Source: Amycolatopsis thailandensis (GTDB taxonomy: Bacteria > Actinomycetota > Actinomycetes > Mycobacteriales > Pseudonocardiaceae). From it: 64,000 bases of DNA. Below are positions 1 through 10,412 of the stretch, one piece after another. The DNA lies in contig NZ_NMQT01000057.1 in assembly GCF_002234405.1 (NCBI RefSeq), forward strand, positions 20,218 through 84,217, read 5' to 3'. The notes below the pieces were generated by a model, which had not been told where the DNA came from, did not search any database, and worked only from the letters and a program-made list of their open reading frames with translations. Made by a program: the position numbers and the translations under genes. Every line of letters begins with the position of its first letter. Positions within the stretch are counted from its first letter, which is position 1.

Positions 1-1
1 G

Positions 2-1072
2 CCGGAGCACCGGACCGCCGGTCAGACGATGCTCTACACGTCCGGGACCACCGGCCGTCCCAAAGGTGTCCGGCGCGCGCTGTCCGGGCGGCCGCCCGCG
101 CTGCACCCCATCCACGCGCACGTCCTCGAACGCCTGGACGTCGTGGCGGGGCACGGCGTGCACCTCGTCGCCTGCCCGCTCTACCACGCGGCGCCCGGCA
201 TGTTCTCGACCGCGATCCTGCATCTCGGGCACACGCTCGTGCTGATGGACCGGTTCGACGCCGAGGAAACGTTACGGCTCACGGAAAAGCACCGCGTGAC
301 GAGTACGCATCTGGTGCCGACGATGTTCCACCGCATGCTGCGGCTGCCCGAGGACGTCCGCGCGCGCCATGACCTGTCGAGCCTGGTCTCGGTGATCCAC
401 GGCGCCGCGCCGTGCCCGCGGGAGGTGAAGGAGCGGATGCTCGCCTGGCTCGGACCGGTGGTCCACGAGTACTACGGCGCGTCCGAGGGCCTGATCTCGG
501 CGGTGCACGCCCGTGATTGGCTCGCCGAGCCGGGCACCGTCGGCGAGCCGCTCGACGGCGTGCGGGTCAAGGTCCTCGACGACGACGGCCGGGAGCTCCC
601 CGCCGGCGGAACCGGGACGCTCTACTTCAGTTCCGCGCACACGAAATTCGACTACCACGACGATCCGGGCAAGACGGCGGCCGCGCGTTCCGGGGAGTTC
701 GTCACCGTGGGCGACGTCGGCTATCTCGACGCCGAGGGCCGGGTGTTCCTGTGCGACCGGCGGACGGATCTCATCCTCTCCGGCGGGGTGAACATCTACC
801 CGGCCGAGATCGAGGCGCGGCTGCTGAGCCATCCCGACGTCGCCGACGTCGCGGTGATCGGGGAACCGGATCCCGAATGGGGGCAACGGGTCGTCGCCGT
901 CGTTCAACCGGTCGAGGATGTCGCCGGGGACACCGAGCTGGCGAAGCGGCTCGAAGAGCATTGCCGGGCGGAGCTCGCCGGTTTCAAGACACCGCGCCGC
1001 TTCGACTTCCGGGAGCGGCTGCCGCGGACGGAGAGCGGAAAGATGCTGCGGCGGACGCTTCGGGCCCCCTGA
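2..1072 (+). CDS. Acyl-CoA synthetase / AMP-dependent ligase, 3' part
   Basis: This is the C-terminal part of an ANL-superfamily adenylating enzyme; the reading frame is already open at base 2, so the N-terminus lies upstream of the window. Visible motifs in order are the phosphate-binding loop TSGTTGRPKG right at the start, the aromatic motif YYGASEG, the motif GDVGYLD, the hinge region DRRTDLILSGG, and a C-terminal PRTESGKMLRR whose lysine is the expected adenylation-catalytic residue. The family activates a carboxylic acid with ATP and transfers it to CoA. The substrate cannot be read from the sequence; a fatty acid (FadD-like) is the likeliest. No downstream partner is evident. Confidence 0.9.
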   Translation, partial: PEHRTAGQTMLYTSGTTGRPKGVRRALSGRPPALHPIHAHVLERLDVVAGHGVHLVACPLYHAAPGMFSTAILHLGHTLVLMDRFDAEETLRLTEKHRVTSTHLVPTMFHRMLRLPEDVRARHDLSSLVSVIHGAAPCPREVKERMLAWLGPVVHEYYGASEGLISAVHARDWLAEPGTVGEPLDGVRVKVLDDDGRELPAGGTGTLYFSSAHTKFDYHDDPGKTAAARSGEFVTVGDVGYLDAEGRVFLCDRRTDLILSGGVNIYPAEIEARLLSHPDVADVAVIGEPDPEWGQRVVAVVQPVEDVAGDTELAKRLEEHCRAELAGFKTPRRFDFRERLPRTESGKMLRRTLRAP

Positions 1073-1091
1073 TTCGCGGTACCGTTTCCCG

Positions 1092-1511
1092 ATGCGCCTG
1101 CGGTCTGTGACCACACTGCTCGCCACGCTCGCTCTCGCGTTCGCCGTCCCCGCGACGGCGGAGGCGACCCCCGGGTCCGGGGTGACCGGGACGATCTTCG
1201 GGCAGAAGACCGTCGGGGACACCGACTACGTGCTGCGCGAGGTCGTCATCCAGCCCGGCGGCTACACCGGCTGGCACTACCACGACGGGAAGCTGTACGC
1301 GTTCGTCAAGAACGGTACGCTGACGCACAACTCGACCGACTGCGGGCTCGACGGCCTGTACCGGAAGGGCGCCGTCTTCACCGAGCCGAGCGACACCGTC
1401 CACATCGGACGGAACCTCGGGACGACGCCGGTGGTGCTGGAGGTGCTCTACGTGCTGCCGCACGGAAAGCCGCTCTCGCAGGACGCGCCGAACCCGGGTT
1501 GCCCGTTCTAG
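1092..1511 (+). CDS. Secreted cupin-domain protein
   Basis: A 139-residue protein begins with a signal peptide (MRLRS, hydrophobic stretch, cleavage likely after ATAEA near residue 27). The mature part is one small beta-barrel cupin: GGYTGWHYHDGKLYAFVKNG holds the HxH metal-ligand pair, and VHIGRN supplies a later histidine. Cupins of this size can be isomerases, dioxygenases or sugar binders, so no reaction is assigned. ATG at 1092 is chosen because it gives an intact signal peptide; it lies 19 bp after the preceding stop. Its TAG stop interlocks with the stop of the convergent MarR gene (CTAG at 1508-1511). Confidence 0.8.
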   Translation: MRLRSVTTLLATLALAFAVPATAEATPGSGVTGTIFGQKTVGDTDYVLREVVIQPGGYTGWHYHDGKLYAFVKNGTLTHNSTDCGLDGLYRKGAVFTEPSDTVHIGRNLGTTPVVLEVLYVLPHGKPLSQDAPNPGCPF

Positions 1512-2026
1512 GCTCCGAACCAGCCCGCGACGTCGAGCCGGAAGCCGTCCGCCGGCGCCATCACGCGGAGGTCGGTTTCGAGCGCGCGAACCCTGTCCGC
1601 GCCCAGCGCGCCGACCCAGTCCTCGCGCAGCTCTTCGAAAATCGCCGCGGACCGGCGGAGTGAGTCGATCCCGCGGCCGGTGAGCCGGACGACCTTGCGC
1701 CGCGCGTCGGCCGGGTCGTCGGCGCGCTCGACGTAACCGAGCTGCTCCAGCTTGTCGACGGTCTTGCCCGCCGCCTGCTTGCTGACCCCGAGTCGCCGCC
1801 CGATCTCGCTCGCCGTCGCGCCGCCGAGGCCGATCGCCTGCATGGCGAAGCCGTACGCGGGGCGGACGTCGGGATGCCCCTGCTCGGCCAGCTCCGCGTG
1901 CAGCCGGTCGATGATCGAGCGGAAGCCCGCGAACAGCAGCAGCGGCAACTCGAACCCGGGAGGTTCCGGAACCTGCTTGCCAGATTCGACAACCTGGTTT
2001 ACCTTTTCGTCAACCACGTTGACCAT
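1508..2026 (-). CDS. MarR-family transcriptional regulator
   Basis: A winged-helix regulator. The helix-turn-helix reads ATASEIGRRLGVSKQAAGKT, followed by the wing YVERADDPADARRKVV with the DxRxK-type turn typical of MarR proteins. The ATG at 2026 gives 172 residues, but codons 2-14 are themselves two palindromes (see 1988-2023) that look like operators. The in-frame TTG at 1948 would give 146 residues, closer to the family norm. The upstream segment PEPPGFELPLLLF looks protein-like, so the start is unresolved. It is divergent from an AhpD-like gene and probably controls it and itself. The ligand is unknown. Confidence 0.82.
   Translation of the reverse strand: MVNVVDEKVNQVVESGKQVPEPPGFELPLLLFAGFRSIIDRLHAELAEQGHPDVRPAYGFAMQAIGLGGATASEIGRRLGVSKQAAGKTVDKLEQLGYVERADDPADARRKVVRLTGRGIDSLRRSAAIFEELREDWVGALGADRVRALETDLRVMAPADGFRLDVAGWFGA
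1988..2023. promoter_or_regulatory. Paired 15-bp palindromes, candidate MarR operators
   Basis: GTCAAC-CAC-GTTGAC at 2009-2023 is a perfect palindrome. GACAAC-CTG-GTTTAC at 1988-2002 has the same 6-3-6 layout. Their centres are 21 bp apart, two helical turns, and they lie between the divergent MarR and AhpD-like genes. On the minus strand TTGACG (2016-2021) is followed 17 bp later by TCGAAT-like sequence, a possible promoter for the regulator. Confidence 0.55.
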
Positions 2027-2041
2027 CTTAAGGGGCACGCC

Positions 2042-2545
2042 TTGTTCACCGATCACACCCTCGAAACCGCGCCCGAAGCCTCGCGTCGCTTGATGGAGGC
2101 GACCATCCGCAAGTTCGGGCATCTCCCCACCGCCGTCGCCCGGCAGGCGTCGTCACCGGAACTGCTCGACGGGTTCCTGAGGCTCAGCGCGAGCTTCGAG
2201 AAGACCACGCTCGACCCGCTCGCGCGGGAGACGGTCGTGATGACCGTGGCGACGCGCAACGGCTGTGAGGTATGCGTCGAGATCCACACCGGCAGGCTGA
2301 AGGGACATCACGCGACCGACGACGTCATCGCGGCCCTCCGCTCGCAGGGGCTAGTGCCCGACGAGCGACTGGAAGCCGTCCGGCAGTTCACCCTGGCGGT
2401 GCTCGAAACCGCCGGAGGCGTGGACGACGAGACGCTGCGAACGTTCTTCGGGCACGGATTCACCGAGCGGAACGCTCTCGAAGTCGTCATGGGCATCGGG
2501 GCCTACACGATGTCGACCCTGGCGAACAGGCTTACCCGCGCGTAG
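2042..2545 (+). CDS. Carboxymuconolactone decarboxylase / AhpD-like protein
   Basis: A 167-residue all-helical protein of the CMD/AhpD superfamily. The motif NGCEVCVEIHTGRLKGHH contains the ExxCxxCxxxH-like signature; here it is GCEVCVEIH, with the CxxC second cysteine, glutamate and histidine in place. Family members reduce peroxides or disulfides through this CxxC. The start is probably TTG at 2042, preceded by AAGGGG at 2030-2035 with 6 bp spacing. The divergent MarR gene and its paired palindromes suggest repression relieved by an electrophile or oxidant; this is inference. Confidence 0.82.
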   Translation: MFTDHTLETAPEASRRLMEATIRKFGHLPTAVARQASSPELLDGFLRLSASFEKTTLDPLARETVVMTVATRNGCEVCVEIHTGRLKGHHATDDVIAALRSQGLVPDERLEAVRQFTLAVLETAGGVDDETLRTFFGHGFTERNALEVVMGIGAYTMSTLANRLTRA

Positions 2546-2873
2546 TCGCTTTCCGTGATCGCCCCTCGCGGCCCGGTATCACTCCAATGGCCGCCGATCT
2601 TGATGTATCTGGGCAGTCCCTGCCGTCTCCTGTCTTGTGCAGCCGAAAAGTTCGCCACCCGCGGCGAGGCGCGCGACCGGCGGTCTGGCCTGCCGAGGGG
2701 GCAGACCAGACCGCCAAAACGAAGACGTTCCACAGGTGTTGGGGGTACGTGAAGGCCCCATTCCCGCGAGTCACGGGAATGGGGCCTTCACGTGTCCCGG
2801 CCGCGTTCAGCCGACTACTTGCGACGGGCTTGACGGCTTGCGGGTCGCATTTAGTCGGCTGAGTGCGACGGGG
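2546..2873. other. Intergenic region with two palindromes, no gene
   Basis: This 328-bp stretch between convergent genes holds no convincing coding frame. It contains the hairpin at 2747-2793 and an 18-bp inverted repeat at 2808-2863 with two mismatches (CAGCCGACTA arm). I see nothing else in it. Confidence 0.6.
2747..2793. terminator. Perfect long hairpin between convergent genes
   Basis: The arms begin ACGTGAAGGCCCCATTCCCG and are perfectly complementary over 20 bp around a 7-nt loop. It sits between the 3' ends of the AhpD-like gene and the GNAT gene, as a bidirectional terminator would. The outer GTGAAGGCC recurs at 35372, 35575, 60588 and 60761. Confidence 0.7.
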
Positions 2874-3833
2874 TCAGGCCTCCAGGGCCCACCGCACGAA
2901 CCGCATCGTCGGCGTGAAGCCGGCCTTCTCGAAGACCCCGTACGCCCCGGACGGGTCCGCCGAGTCCACGTTCAAGCTGGCGCGGTCGTAGCCCTGATCG
3001 ACGGCGGCCCGCAGCGCGTGCCCCATCAGCCCGCCCGCGACACCCCGCCGCCGATACTCCCGGAGCGTCCCGATCACCATGAAATGCGCGTCACGGACTC
3101 CGGTGGCCTCCGTGTCGGCCTCCCACCACATGGTCACCAGCATCCCCACCGCGGCGCCCGTCGCCTCCTCACGGAGCAAGAAGCTGACTTCGGGCCGGAA
3201 AGTCTGGTTGGTGATCTTGTTCCGCCAGAGATCGGCGGGCATCGGCACCGCGCCCCAGTAGTCCCGGTACGCCTCGTTCCGGACAGCGCGGAAGTCCTCG
3301 TCGTTCCGCTCCGACCACGCCTCGACCCGGAATCCGTCAGGGATCGCCGCACCGCCCGAGGTGCCGAGCGAATTCTCCATCCGCTGGAAGTAGCGCACCG
3401 GCACGAACCCCCGGGACAGGACGAGTTCGGCCAGCCCGGCGATCCGGTCGGGCCGGTTGACGTCCACCACGAGCTTCGAGCCCGGGTGATGCAGCGCGTG
3501 CATCACCTCGGCCGCCGCCACCCCCGCGTCGACGAGCGCGCCGCCGATGCCCCGGCGGCGATACGCGGGGTGGACTCCGCCGTCGAGGAAGACCCGATGG
3601 ATCTCTTCCGCGGACGGCTTGAAGCGGATCTTCATGTAGCCGGCCATCACGTCGCCGTCGAAGGCCGCGAGACTCGCGCGCTCCAGATCCGCGTACGGGT
3701 CGAGCAGCTCCTGGAGGGTGTCCTCCGCCGTGTAGTTCTCGCCGATCCCGTCGACGGTCTCCATGGCGTTGAGGAGATCCGCGGACGCCTGCGCGTCTTC
3801 GCGGGTGAGCGGCCGCCACGTGAGGTCGTGCAT
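2874..3833 (-). CDS. Two-domain GNAT acetyltransferase
   Basis: A 319-residue protein with two tandem GNAT folds. The N-terminal copy has the acetyl-CoA loop HPAYRRRGIGGALV (about residue 95) and the C-terminal copy has TLREYRRRGVAGGLMGHAL (about residue 260), both matching the R/Q-x-x-G-x-G/A motif. The C-terminal copy ends with the usual SGAYGVFEKAGFTP. Bi-domain GNATs include mycothiol synthase MshD, but the substrate is not evident here. A paralogue of the same layout lies at 49744-50712. The start MHDLTWRPLT matches the paralogue's MSLTWRPLT, supporting the chosen start. Confidence 0.88.
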   Translation of the reverse strand: MHDLTWRPLTREDAQASADLLNAMETVDGIGENYTAEDTLQELLDPYADLERASLAAFDGDVMAGYMKIRFKPSAEEIHRVFLDGGVHPAYRRRGIGGALVDAGVAAAEVMHALHHPGSKLVVDVNRPDRIAGLAELVLSRGFVPVRYFQRMENSLGTSGGAAIPDGFRVEAWSERNDEDFRAVRNEAYRDYWGAVPMPADLWRNKITNQTFRPEVSFLLREEATGAAVGMLVTMWWEADTEATGVRDAHFMVIGTLREYRRRGVAGGLMGHALRAAVDQGYDRASLNVDSADPSGAYGVFEKAGFTPTMRFVRWALEA

Positions 3834-3881
3834 GCGGCTGAAAGTAGCGCCGCGCGTGGCGGGTTGTCGCCGGGTTTTCGG

Positions 3882-3953
3882 TGGGCGCAGTAGGGATCGA
3901 ACCTACGACCGCTCGGGTGTAAACCGAGTGCTCTCCCGCTGAGCTATGCGCCC
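3882..3953 (-). tRNA. tRNA-Val (anticodon UAC)
   Basis: The minus strand folds into a full cloverleaf: acceptor GGGCGCA/TGCGCCC, D stem GCTC/GAGC, anticodon stem CTCGG/CCGAG around loop TTTACAC, T stem GTAGG/CCTAC with loop TTCGATC. The anticodon is UAC, valine. After the discriminator A only CC is encoded and the next base is G, so the final A of CCA must be added. It is isolated between a GNAT gene and ahpE. Confidence 0.96.
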
Positions 3954-3992
3954 GGGAGGTGGCACCCGCGCACGGGTGCCACCGGTGAAGAC

Positions 3993-4454
3993 TCAGGCCA
4001 GGGAGGCCACGGCCTTCTTCCACGCCTGCTGGTCGCGCGCCTCGCCGGGCTGGTTGACCTCGGCGAACCGGACGACGCCGTCCTTGTCGATCAGGAAGGT
4101 GCCGCGGGTGGCCAGACCGGCCGCCTCGTTGAAGACGCCGTAGGCCTTCGCGACCTCACCGTGCGGCCAGAAGTCCGAAAGCAGCGGGAACTGGTAGCCC
4201 TCCTGCTCGGCCCACGCCTTGAGCGAGAACGGGGTGTCCACGGACACACCGATGACCTGCACGCCGTTGCCGTCGTAGTCCGCGAACTCGTCGCGGAGCT
4301 GGCACAGCTCGCCGGTGCAGATACCGCTGAACGCGAACGGGTAGAACACCAGCAAGACCGGCTTCTCGCCCTGGAAGGACGACAGCTTCACGGCCTGCTT
4401 GTTGTAGTCGTTGAGCGTGAAGTCCGGGGCTTGCGATCCGACCTCGACGGCCAT
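3993..4454 (-). CDS. ahpE: AhpE-type peroxiredoxin
   Basis: A 153-residue thioredoxin-fold peroxidase closely resembling mycobacterial AhpE along its whole length (shared segments include PLLSDFWPHG, AYGVFNE, RGTF and FAEVNQPGE). It reduces hydroperoxides through a peroxidatic cysteine, here Cys46 in the motif FAFSGICTGELC. A second cysteine, Cys51, five residues on, matches the spacing of the resolving cysteine in PrxQ/BCP proteins; as I recall it, mycobacterial AhpE has Asp there. GAGAGGAAA upstream supports the ATG. The neighbouring DUF3052 gene and aceE are in the same order as around Rv2238c-Rv2241 of M. tuberculosis. Confidence 0.95.
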   Translation of the reverse strand: MAVEVGSQAPDFTLNDYNKQAVKLSSFQGEKPVLLVFYPFAFSGICTGELCQLRDEFADYDGNGVQVIGVSVDTPFSLKAWAEQEGYQFPLLSDFWPHGEVAKAYGVFNEAAGLATRGTFLIDKDGVVRFAEVNQPGEARDQQAWKKAVASLA

Positions 4455-4530
4455 ACCGGCGGTTTCCTCTCAAGAGCGAACAGGGGCCTGCGACGACAAC
4501 CCTATCGTGTCGATCGCGCGGCTCCCCGGG

Positions 4531-4959
4531 TCACCGCTTGGTCTTCGACTTCGGCGACACCAGCCGGGTGCCCGCCCACTTCGGGCCGGCGCTGATGTTG
4601 GCCGTCTGGGCCAGCCCGACCTGCGGCACCGCTTCGGCGATCTCGCTCGGCTCGACGTGCCCGGGCTGTCCCGTCTTCGGGGTCAGCACCCAGATCACGC
4701 CGTTCTCGTTCAGGGGGGTCCGGACCTCGATCAGCGTGTCACCGAGATCACCGTCGTCCTCGCGCCACCACAGCAGCACCACGTCGATGACCTCGTCGGC
4801 GTCCTCGTCGAGGATGTCGCCGCCGATCTGTTCCTCGATCGCCGCACGAAGGTCGTCGTCGACGTCTTCGTCCCAGCCGATCTCCTGGACCACCATGTCC
4901 GGCTTGATCCCGAGCCTTTCGGCGACGCTGCTCTGATCAGCGTCTCCCGCGGCGACCAC
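4531..4959 (-). CDS. DUF3052 family protein
   Basis: An acidic 142-residue actinobacterial protein of unknown function. Recognisable stretches are ERLGIKPDMVVQEIGWDEDV, the acidic segment DILDEDADEVID followed by LLWWREDDGDL, and VLTPKTGQPGHVEPSEIAEA. The GTG at 4959 is preferred because GGAGG lies 9-10 bp before it and the family begins near this point; the frame is open further upstream to 5148 but that part looks non-coding. The C-terminus is basic (SPKSKTKR). It is divergent from aceE, as in mycobacteria. A role connected with fatty-acid or pyruvate metabolism is only suggested by this conserved neighbourhood. Confidence 0.85.
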   Translation of the reverse strand: MVAAGDADQSSVAERLGIKPDMVVQEIGWDEDVDDDLRAAIEEQIGGDILDEDADEVIDVVLLWWREDDGDLGDTLIEVRTPLNENGVIWVLTPKTGQPGHVEPSEIAEAVPQVGLAQTANISAGPKWAGTRLVSPKSKTKR

Positions 4960-5361
4960 TGCTGTCACTCCTCCAACTACGACGGAGCGTGGTGTCGCTC
5001 GGCCGGATTCGACCGGGCGGGCACCACACTCGGGTACACGATGCCCGTTAGCGAACACTGGTGAAGCGTTCCGCGCAACCGTCCACACCGGATCTTGAAC
5101 AACTCGTGTCGCGGCGTACGGACATTCAGCCCACTCCCGGGGGGTCAATTCGGGCGCGCTTGGGCACCCCCGAACGCCCTGCTTTAGGGTGGGAGAGAAA
5201 ACGCGCGCGCGAGTACAGGCGCGTGCGAGGCGTGTCGCAATCGGGTCCGCGAACGTTACCGATCAGTAGCGGTGACGCGAGCGGAACCGGAGGACGACGA
5301 TGGACCGCGAACACGCCCGCGTACGAGCACAACCAGCTACCACCTTTCGCAAGGAGACCCC
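4960..5361. promoter_or_regulatory. Divergent promoter region of DUF3052 gene and aceE
   Basis: This 402-bp region separates the DUF3052 gene from aceE. It contains an imperfect palindrome GTTACCG-N8-CGGTGAC at 5255-5276 (one mismatch), a candidate operator for aceE. It also has a GC-alternating stretch near 5201-5210. A short frame beginning ATG at 5300 with GGAGG upstream overlaps the aceE start in another frame; I do not call it a gene. No clear sigma consensus was identified. Confidence 0.4.
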
Positions 5362-8157
<2,796 letters not shown>

Positions 8158-8164
8158 CGTTGAG

Positions 8165-8211
8165 ATGAAGGGGCCTTTCATTGCGAATTTTGCGATGAAA
8201 GGCCCCTTCAT
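8165..8211. terminator. Hairpin after aceE
   Basis: ATGAAGGGGCCTTTCAT (8165-8181) and its exact reverse complement (8195-8211) form a 17-bp stem with a 13-nt loop, starting 8 bp after the aceE stop. No T-tract follows. It belongs to the family of palindromes seen at many 3' ends in this window. Confidence 0.65.
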
Positions 8212-8273
8212 TGCATCCGGGGAGCAGCGGACTAGGGTGAGACATCGGATGTTTGCGGAAAGGGTGAGCGAGA

Positions 8274-9485
8274 GTGACCAAGCGTCGACTGCCGAAGCCG
8301 AGTGAGCTGAAGCAGATCCTGCGGCCGAAGCCGATCGTGCTCAACCCGACCGAACGGCGGCTGGCGGGCGCGCACACGATCGCCGACCTGCGGATGCTCG
8401 CCCGCAAGCGGACGCCGCGGGCGGCGTTCGACTACACCGACGGCGCCGCCGAGCTGGAAGACAGCCTCCGCCGCGCACGGCAGGCCTTCCGCAGCGTGGA
8501 ATTCCACCCGAACGTCCTGCGCGGCGTGTCCGATGTGGACACCAGCAAGGAGATCCTCGGCAAGCGTTCGGCGCTGCCGTTCGCGTTCGCGCCGACCGGG
8601 TTCACCCGCATGATGAACCACGAGGGCGAGTCCGCGGTGGCCCGCGTCGCCCAGCGCAACGGCATCCCGATGGGACTGTCGACGATGGCGACGACGTCAA
8701 TCGAAGACCTCGCGGAGGCCGCGCCCGAGGCCCGCAAGTGGTTTCAGCTGTACGTCTGGCGCGACCACAAAGCGGGCGAAGATCTGATGAATCGCGCGTG
8801 GGCCGCCGGGTTCGACACCCTCATGCTCACGGTGGACACCCCGGTCGCCGGCGCGCGGCTGCGCGACGTCCGCAACGGGTTGACCATCCCGCCCGCGCTC
8901 ACCCTCAAGACGTTCGTCGACGGCGCGATGCATCCGTCGTGGTGGTTCAACCTGCTGACCACCGAGCCGCTGACCTTCGCCTCGCTGAGCCAGTTCGACG
9001 GCACGGTCGCCGAACTGCTCAACCAGCTCTTCGACCCGACCCTGAACTTCGACGACCTCGACTGGGTCCGCCAGACCTGGCCGGGCAAGCTCGTGGTCAA
9101 GGGGATCCAGAACGTCGACGACGCGCGTGACGTGGTCAAGCACGGCGCCGACGCGGTGCTGCTGTCGAACCACGGCGGCCGCCAGCTCGACCGCGCGCCG
9201 ACGCCGATCGAACTGCTGCCCGCGGTGCTCGACGAGATCCAGGGCGACGCGGAGGTGTGGGTCGACACCGGCATCCTCTCCGGCGGCGACATCGTGGCCG
9301 CGATCGCGCGCGGCGCCGACGCGGTGCTGATCGGGCGCGCGTTCCTCTACGGCCTGATGGCCGGGGGCGAGCGCGGTGTCCAGCGGTGCGTGGACATCCT
9401 GCGCGCCGAGATGACCCGGACCATGCAACTGCTGGGCGTGCGCACCCTCGCGGACCTCAAGCCCTCGCACGCCACCATGCGCTGA
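8274..9485 (+). CDS. FMN-dependent alpha-hydroxy-acid dehydrogenase (LldD-like)
   Basis: A 403-residue TIM-barrel flavoenzyme of the L-lactate dehydrogenase / glycolate oxidase family. The FMN and active-site signature SNHGGRQLDRAPTP contains the catalytic His300; upstream are FAFAPTGFTRMMN, PMGLSTMATTSIEDLA and the loop LMLTVDTPVAGARLRDVRNG. The C-terminal phosphate-binding part reads DTGILSGGDIVAAIARGADAVLIGRAFLYG. It oxidises a 2-hydroxy acid, most likely L-lactate, to the 2-oxo acid. Its position right after aceE would couple lactate oxidation to pyruvate use, but substrate is inferred. Start GTG at 8274 has AAAGGG about 9 bp upstream. Confidence 0.9.
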   Translation: MTKRRLPKPSELKQILRPKPIVLNPTERRLAGAHTIADLRMLARKRTPRAAFDYTDGAAELEDSLRRARQAFRSVEFHPNVLRGVSDVDTSKEILGKRSALPFAFAPTGFTRMMNHEGESAVARVAQRNGIPMGLSTMATTSIEDLAEAAPEARKWFQLYVWRDHKAGEDLMNRAWAAGFDTLMLTVDTPVAGARLRDVRNGLTIPPALTLKTFVDGAMHPSWWFNLLTTEPLTFASLSQFDGTVAELLNQLFDPTLNFDDLDWVRQTWPGKLVVKGIQNVDDARDVVKHGADAVLLSNHGGRQLDRAPTPIELLPAVLDEIQGDAEVWVDTGILSGGDIVAAIARGADAVLIGRAFLYGLMAGGERGVQRCVDILRAEMTRTMQLLGVRTLADLKPSHATMR

Positions 9486-9497
9486 CCGACGCAATTC

Positions 9498-9546
9498 GTC
9501 CTCTGAATGCGGTACTTGCGTCGCGCAAATACCGCATTCAGAGGAC
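9498..9546. terminator. Hairpin between convergent lldD-like and pnuC-like genes
   Basis: GTCCTCTGAATGCGGTA at 9498-9514 pairs with its reverse complement at 9530-9546; the inner bases TTGCG/CGCAA extend the stem with one bulge. It lies between two converging genes. A degenerate half-copy (TAGTCCTCTGGATGCG) is found near 48708. Confidence 0.7.
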
Positions 9547-9557
9547 TAAACGCGGGG

Positions 9558-10199
9558 TCAGCGGGCCGCGGCGGAGACGCCGGACGGCGCGGTGCGGACC
9601 TGCTTCGCCGTCCGGTTCCAGCTCCACCAGCCGTGCACGACCAGCCCGGCGAACACGATGTAGACCGCCGCGGAGAAGTACAGGCCCGAGGAAAGCTGCA
9701 ACGGCACGCCGATCGCGTCGACGACCAGCCACACCAGCCAGAACTCGACGAGGCCCGCACCCTGCGCGGCGAAGGCGACCAGCGTGCCGACGAAGATCGC
9801 GGCGTCCGGCCAGGGCGCCCACGAGGCGTTCAGCGCCTCGAGGACCAGCGCCATCGCGGTGGTGCCGATCGCGAACGCGCCGAGCATCGCCAGGCGCTCG
9901 CCGAGCCTTCCCTTGCGGACGACGACGCCGTAGACCGGGTCGCTGCGGCGGGACCACGCCCACCAGCCGTAGATCGAGATGGCGAGGATCGCGACCTGCC
10001 TGGTCGCGAGCCCGCCGAGGTGGGCGGAGATGTAGACCGAGAACAACAGCACGGTGGCGCCGACCTGGACCGGCCAGGTCCACAGCGTGCGGCGTTGCGC
10101 CAGGAAGACCACGGCCAGCGCGAAGACCTGCCCCGCCAGCTCGGCGAAGGAGATCCACTGTCCTAGCACCGTGACACCGTTGTGCAGCAGGAAGTCCAC
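9558..10199 (-). CDS. PnuC-family vitamin-precursor transporter
   Basis: A 213-residue integral membrane protein with about seven hydrophobic segments. Features of the PnuC family are the tryptophan-rich YGWWAW segment, the later FWLVWLVVDAIGVPL helix and WWSWNR near the C-terminus. PnuC proteins move nicotinamide riboside by facilitated diffusion; relatives in actinobacteria (RibM) carry riboflavin and others carry thiamine precursors. I found no FMN or TPP riboswitch signature in the 200 bp upstream, so riboflavin regulation is not supported, and the substrate stays open. It converges on the lldD-like gene. Confidence 0.85.
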   Translation of the reverse strand: MDFLLHNGVTVLGQWISFAELAGQVFALAVVFLAQRRTLWTWPVQVGATVLLFSVYISAHLGGLATRQVAILAISIYGWWAWSRRSDPVYGVVVRKGRLGERLAMLGAFAIGTTAMALVLEALNASWAPWPDAAIFVGTLVAFAAQGAGLVEFWLVWLVVDAIGVPLQLSSGLYFSAAVYIVFAGLVVHGWWSWNRTAKQVRTAPSGVSAAAR

Positions 10200-10323
10200 G
10201 TCCGCACCCCTCTCCGTCTACCGCTCCAACATGCTCCGTTCCGACGTCATTCCCTAGGGAGTGTGAGGTGCGGAACAGGGAGACGGCTCAAGAGTCGCTA
10301 AGGACTCTCACAGGACGAGAAAA

Positions 10324-10372
10324 GGGCCCTCCACCGCGTGCTCCGCGGCGAACGGGCCCTTCGACTCCACGC
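10324..10372. terminator. Terminator-like hairpin after the TM-helix gene
   Basis: AAGGGCCC and GGGCCCTT are exact complements flanking an inner ACCGCG/CGCGG-type stem. It lies about 40-90 bp downstream of the minus-strand stop at 10413 and before the pnuC-like gene, so it likely ends the TM-helix gene transcript. Confidence 0.5.
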
Positions 10373-10412
10373 GGGCCCGGTGCCTTCCTCGATCACCGGG
10401 CCCGCGGGATGC

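Noticed and set aside
10200..10412. FMN or TPP riboswitch upstream of the PnuC-like gene
   Set aside because: Neither the conserved FMN-aptamer segments nor a TPP-type core (CUGAGA, ACCUGA) is present.
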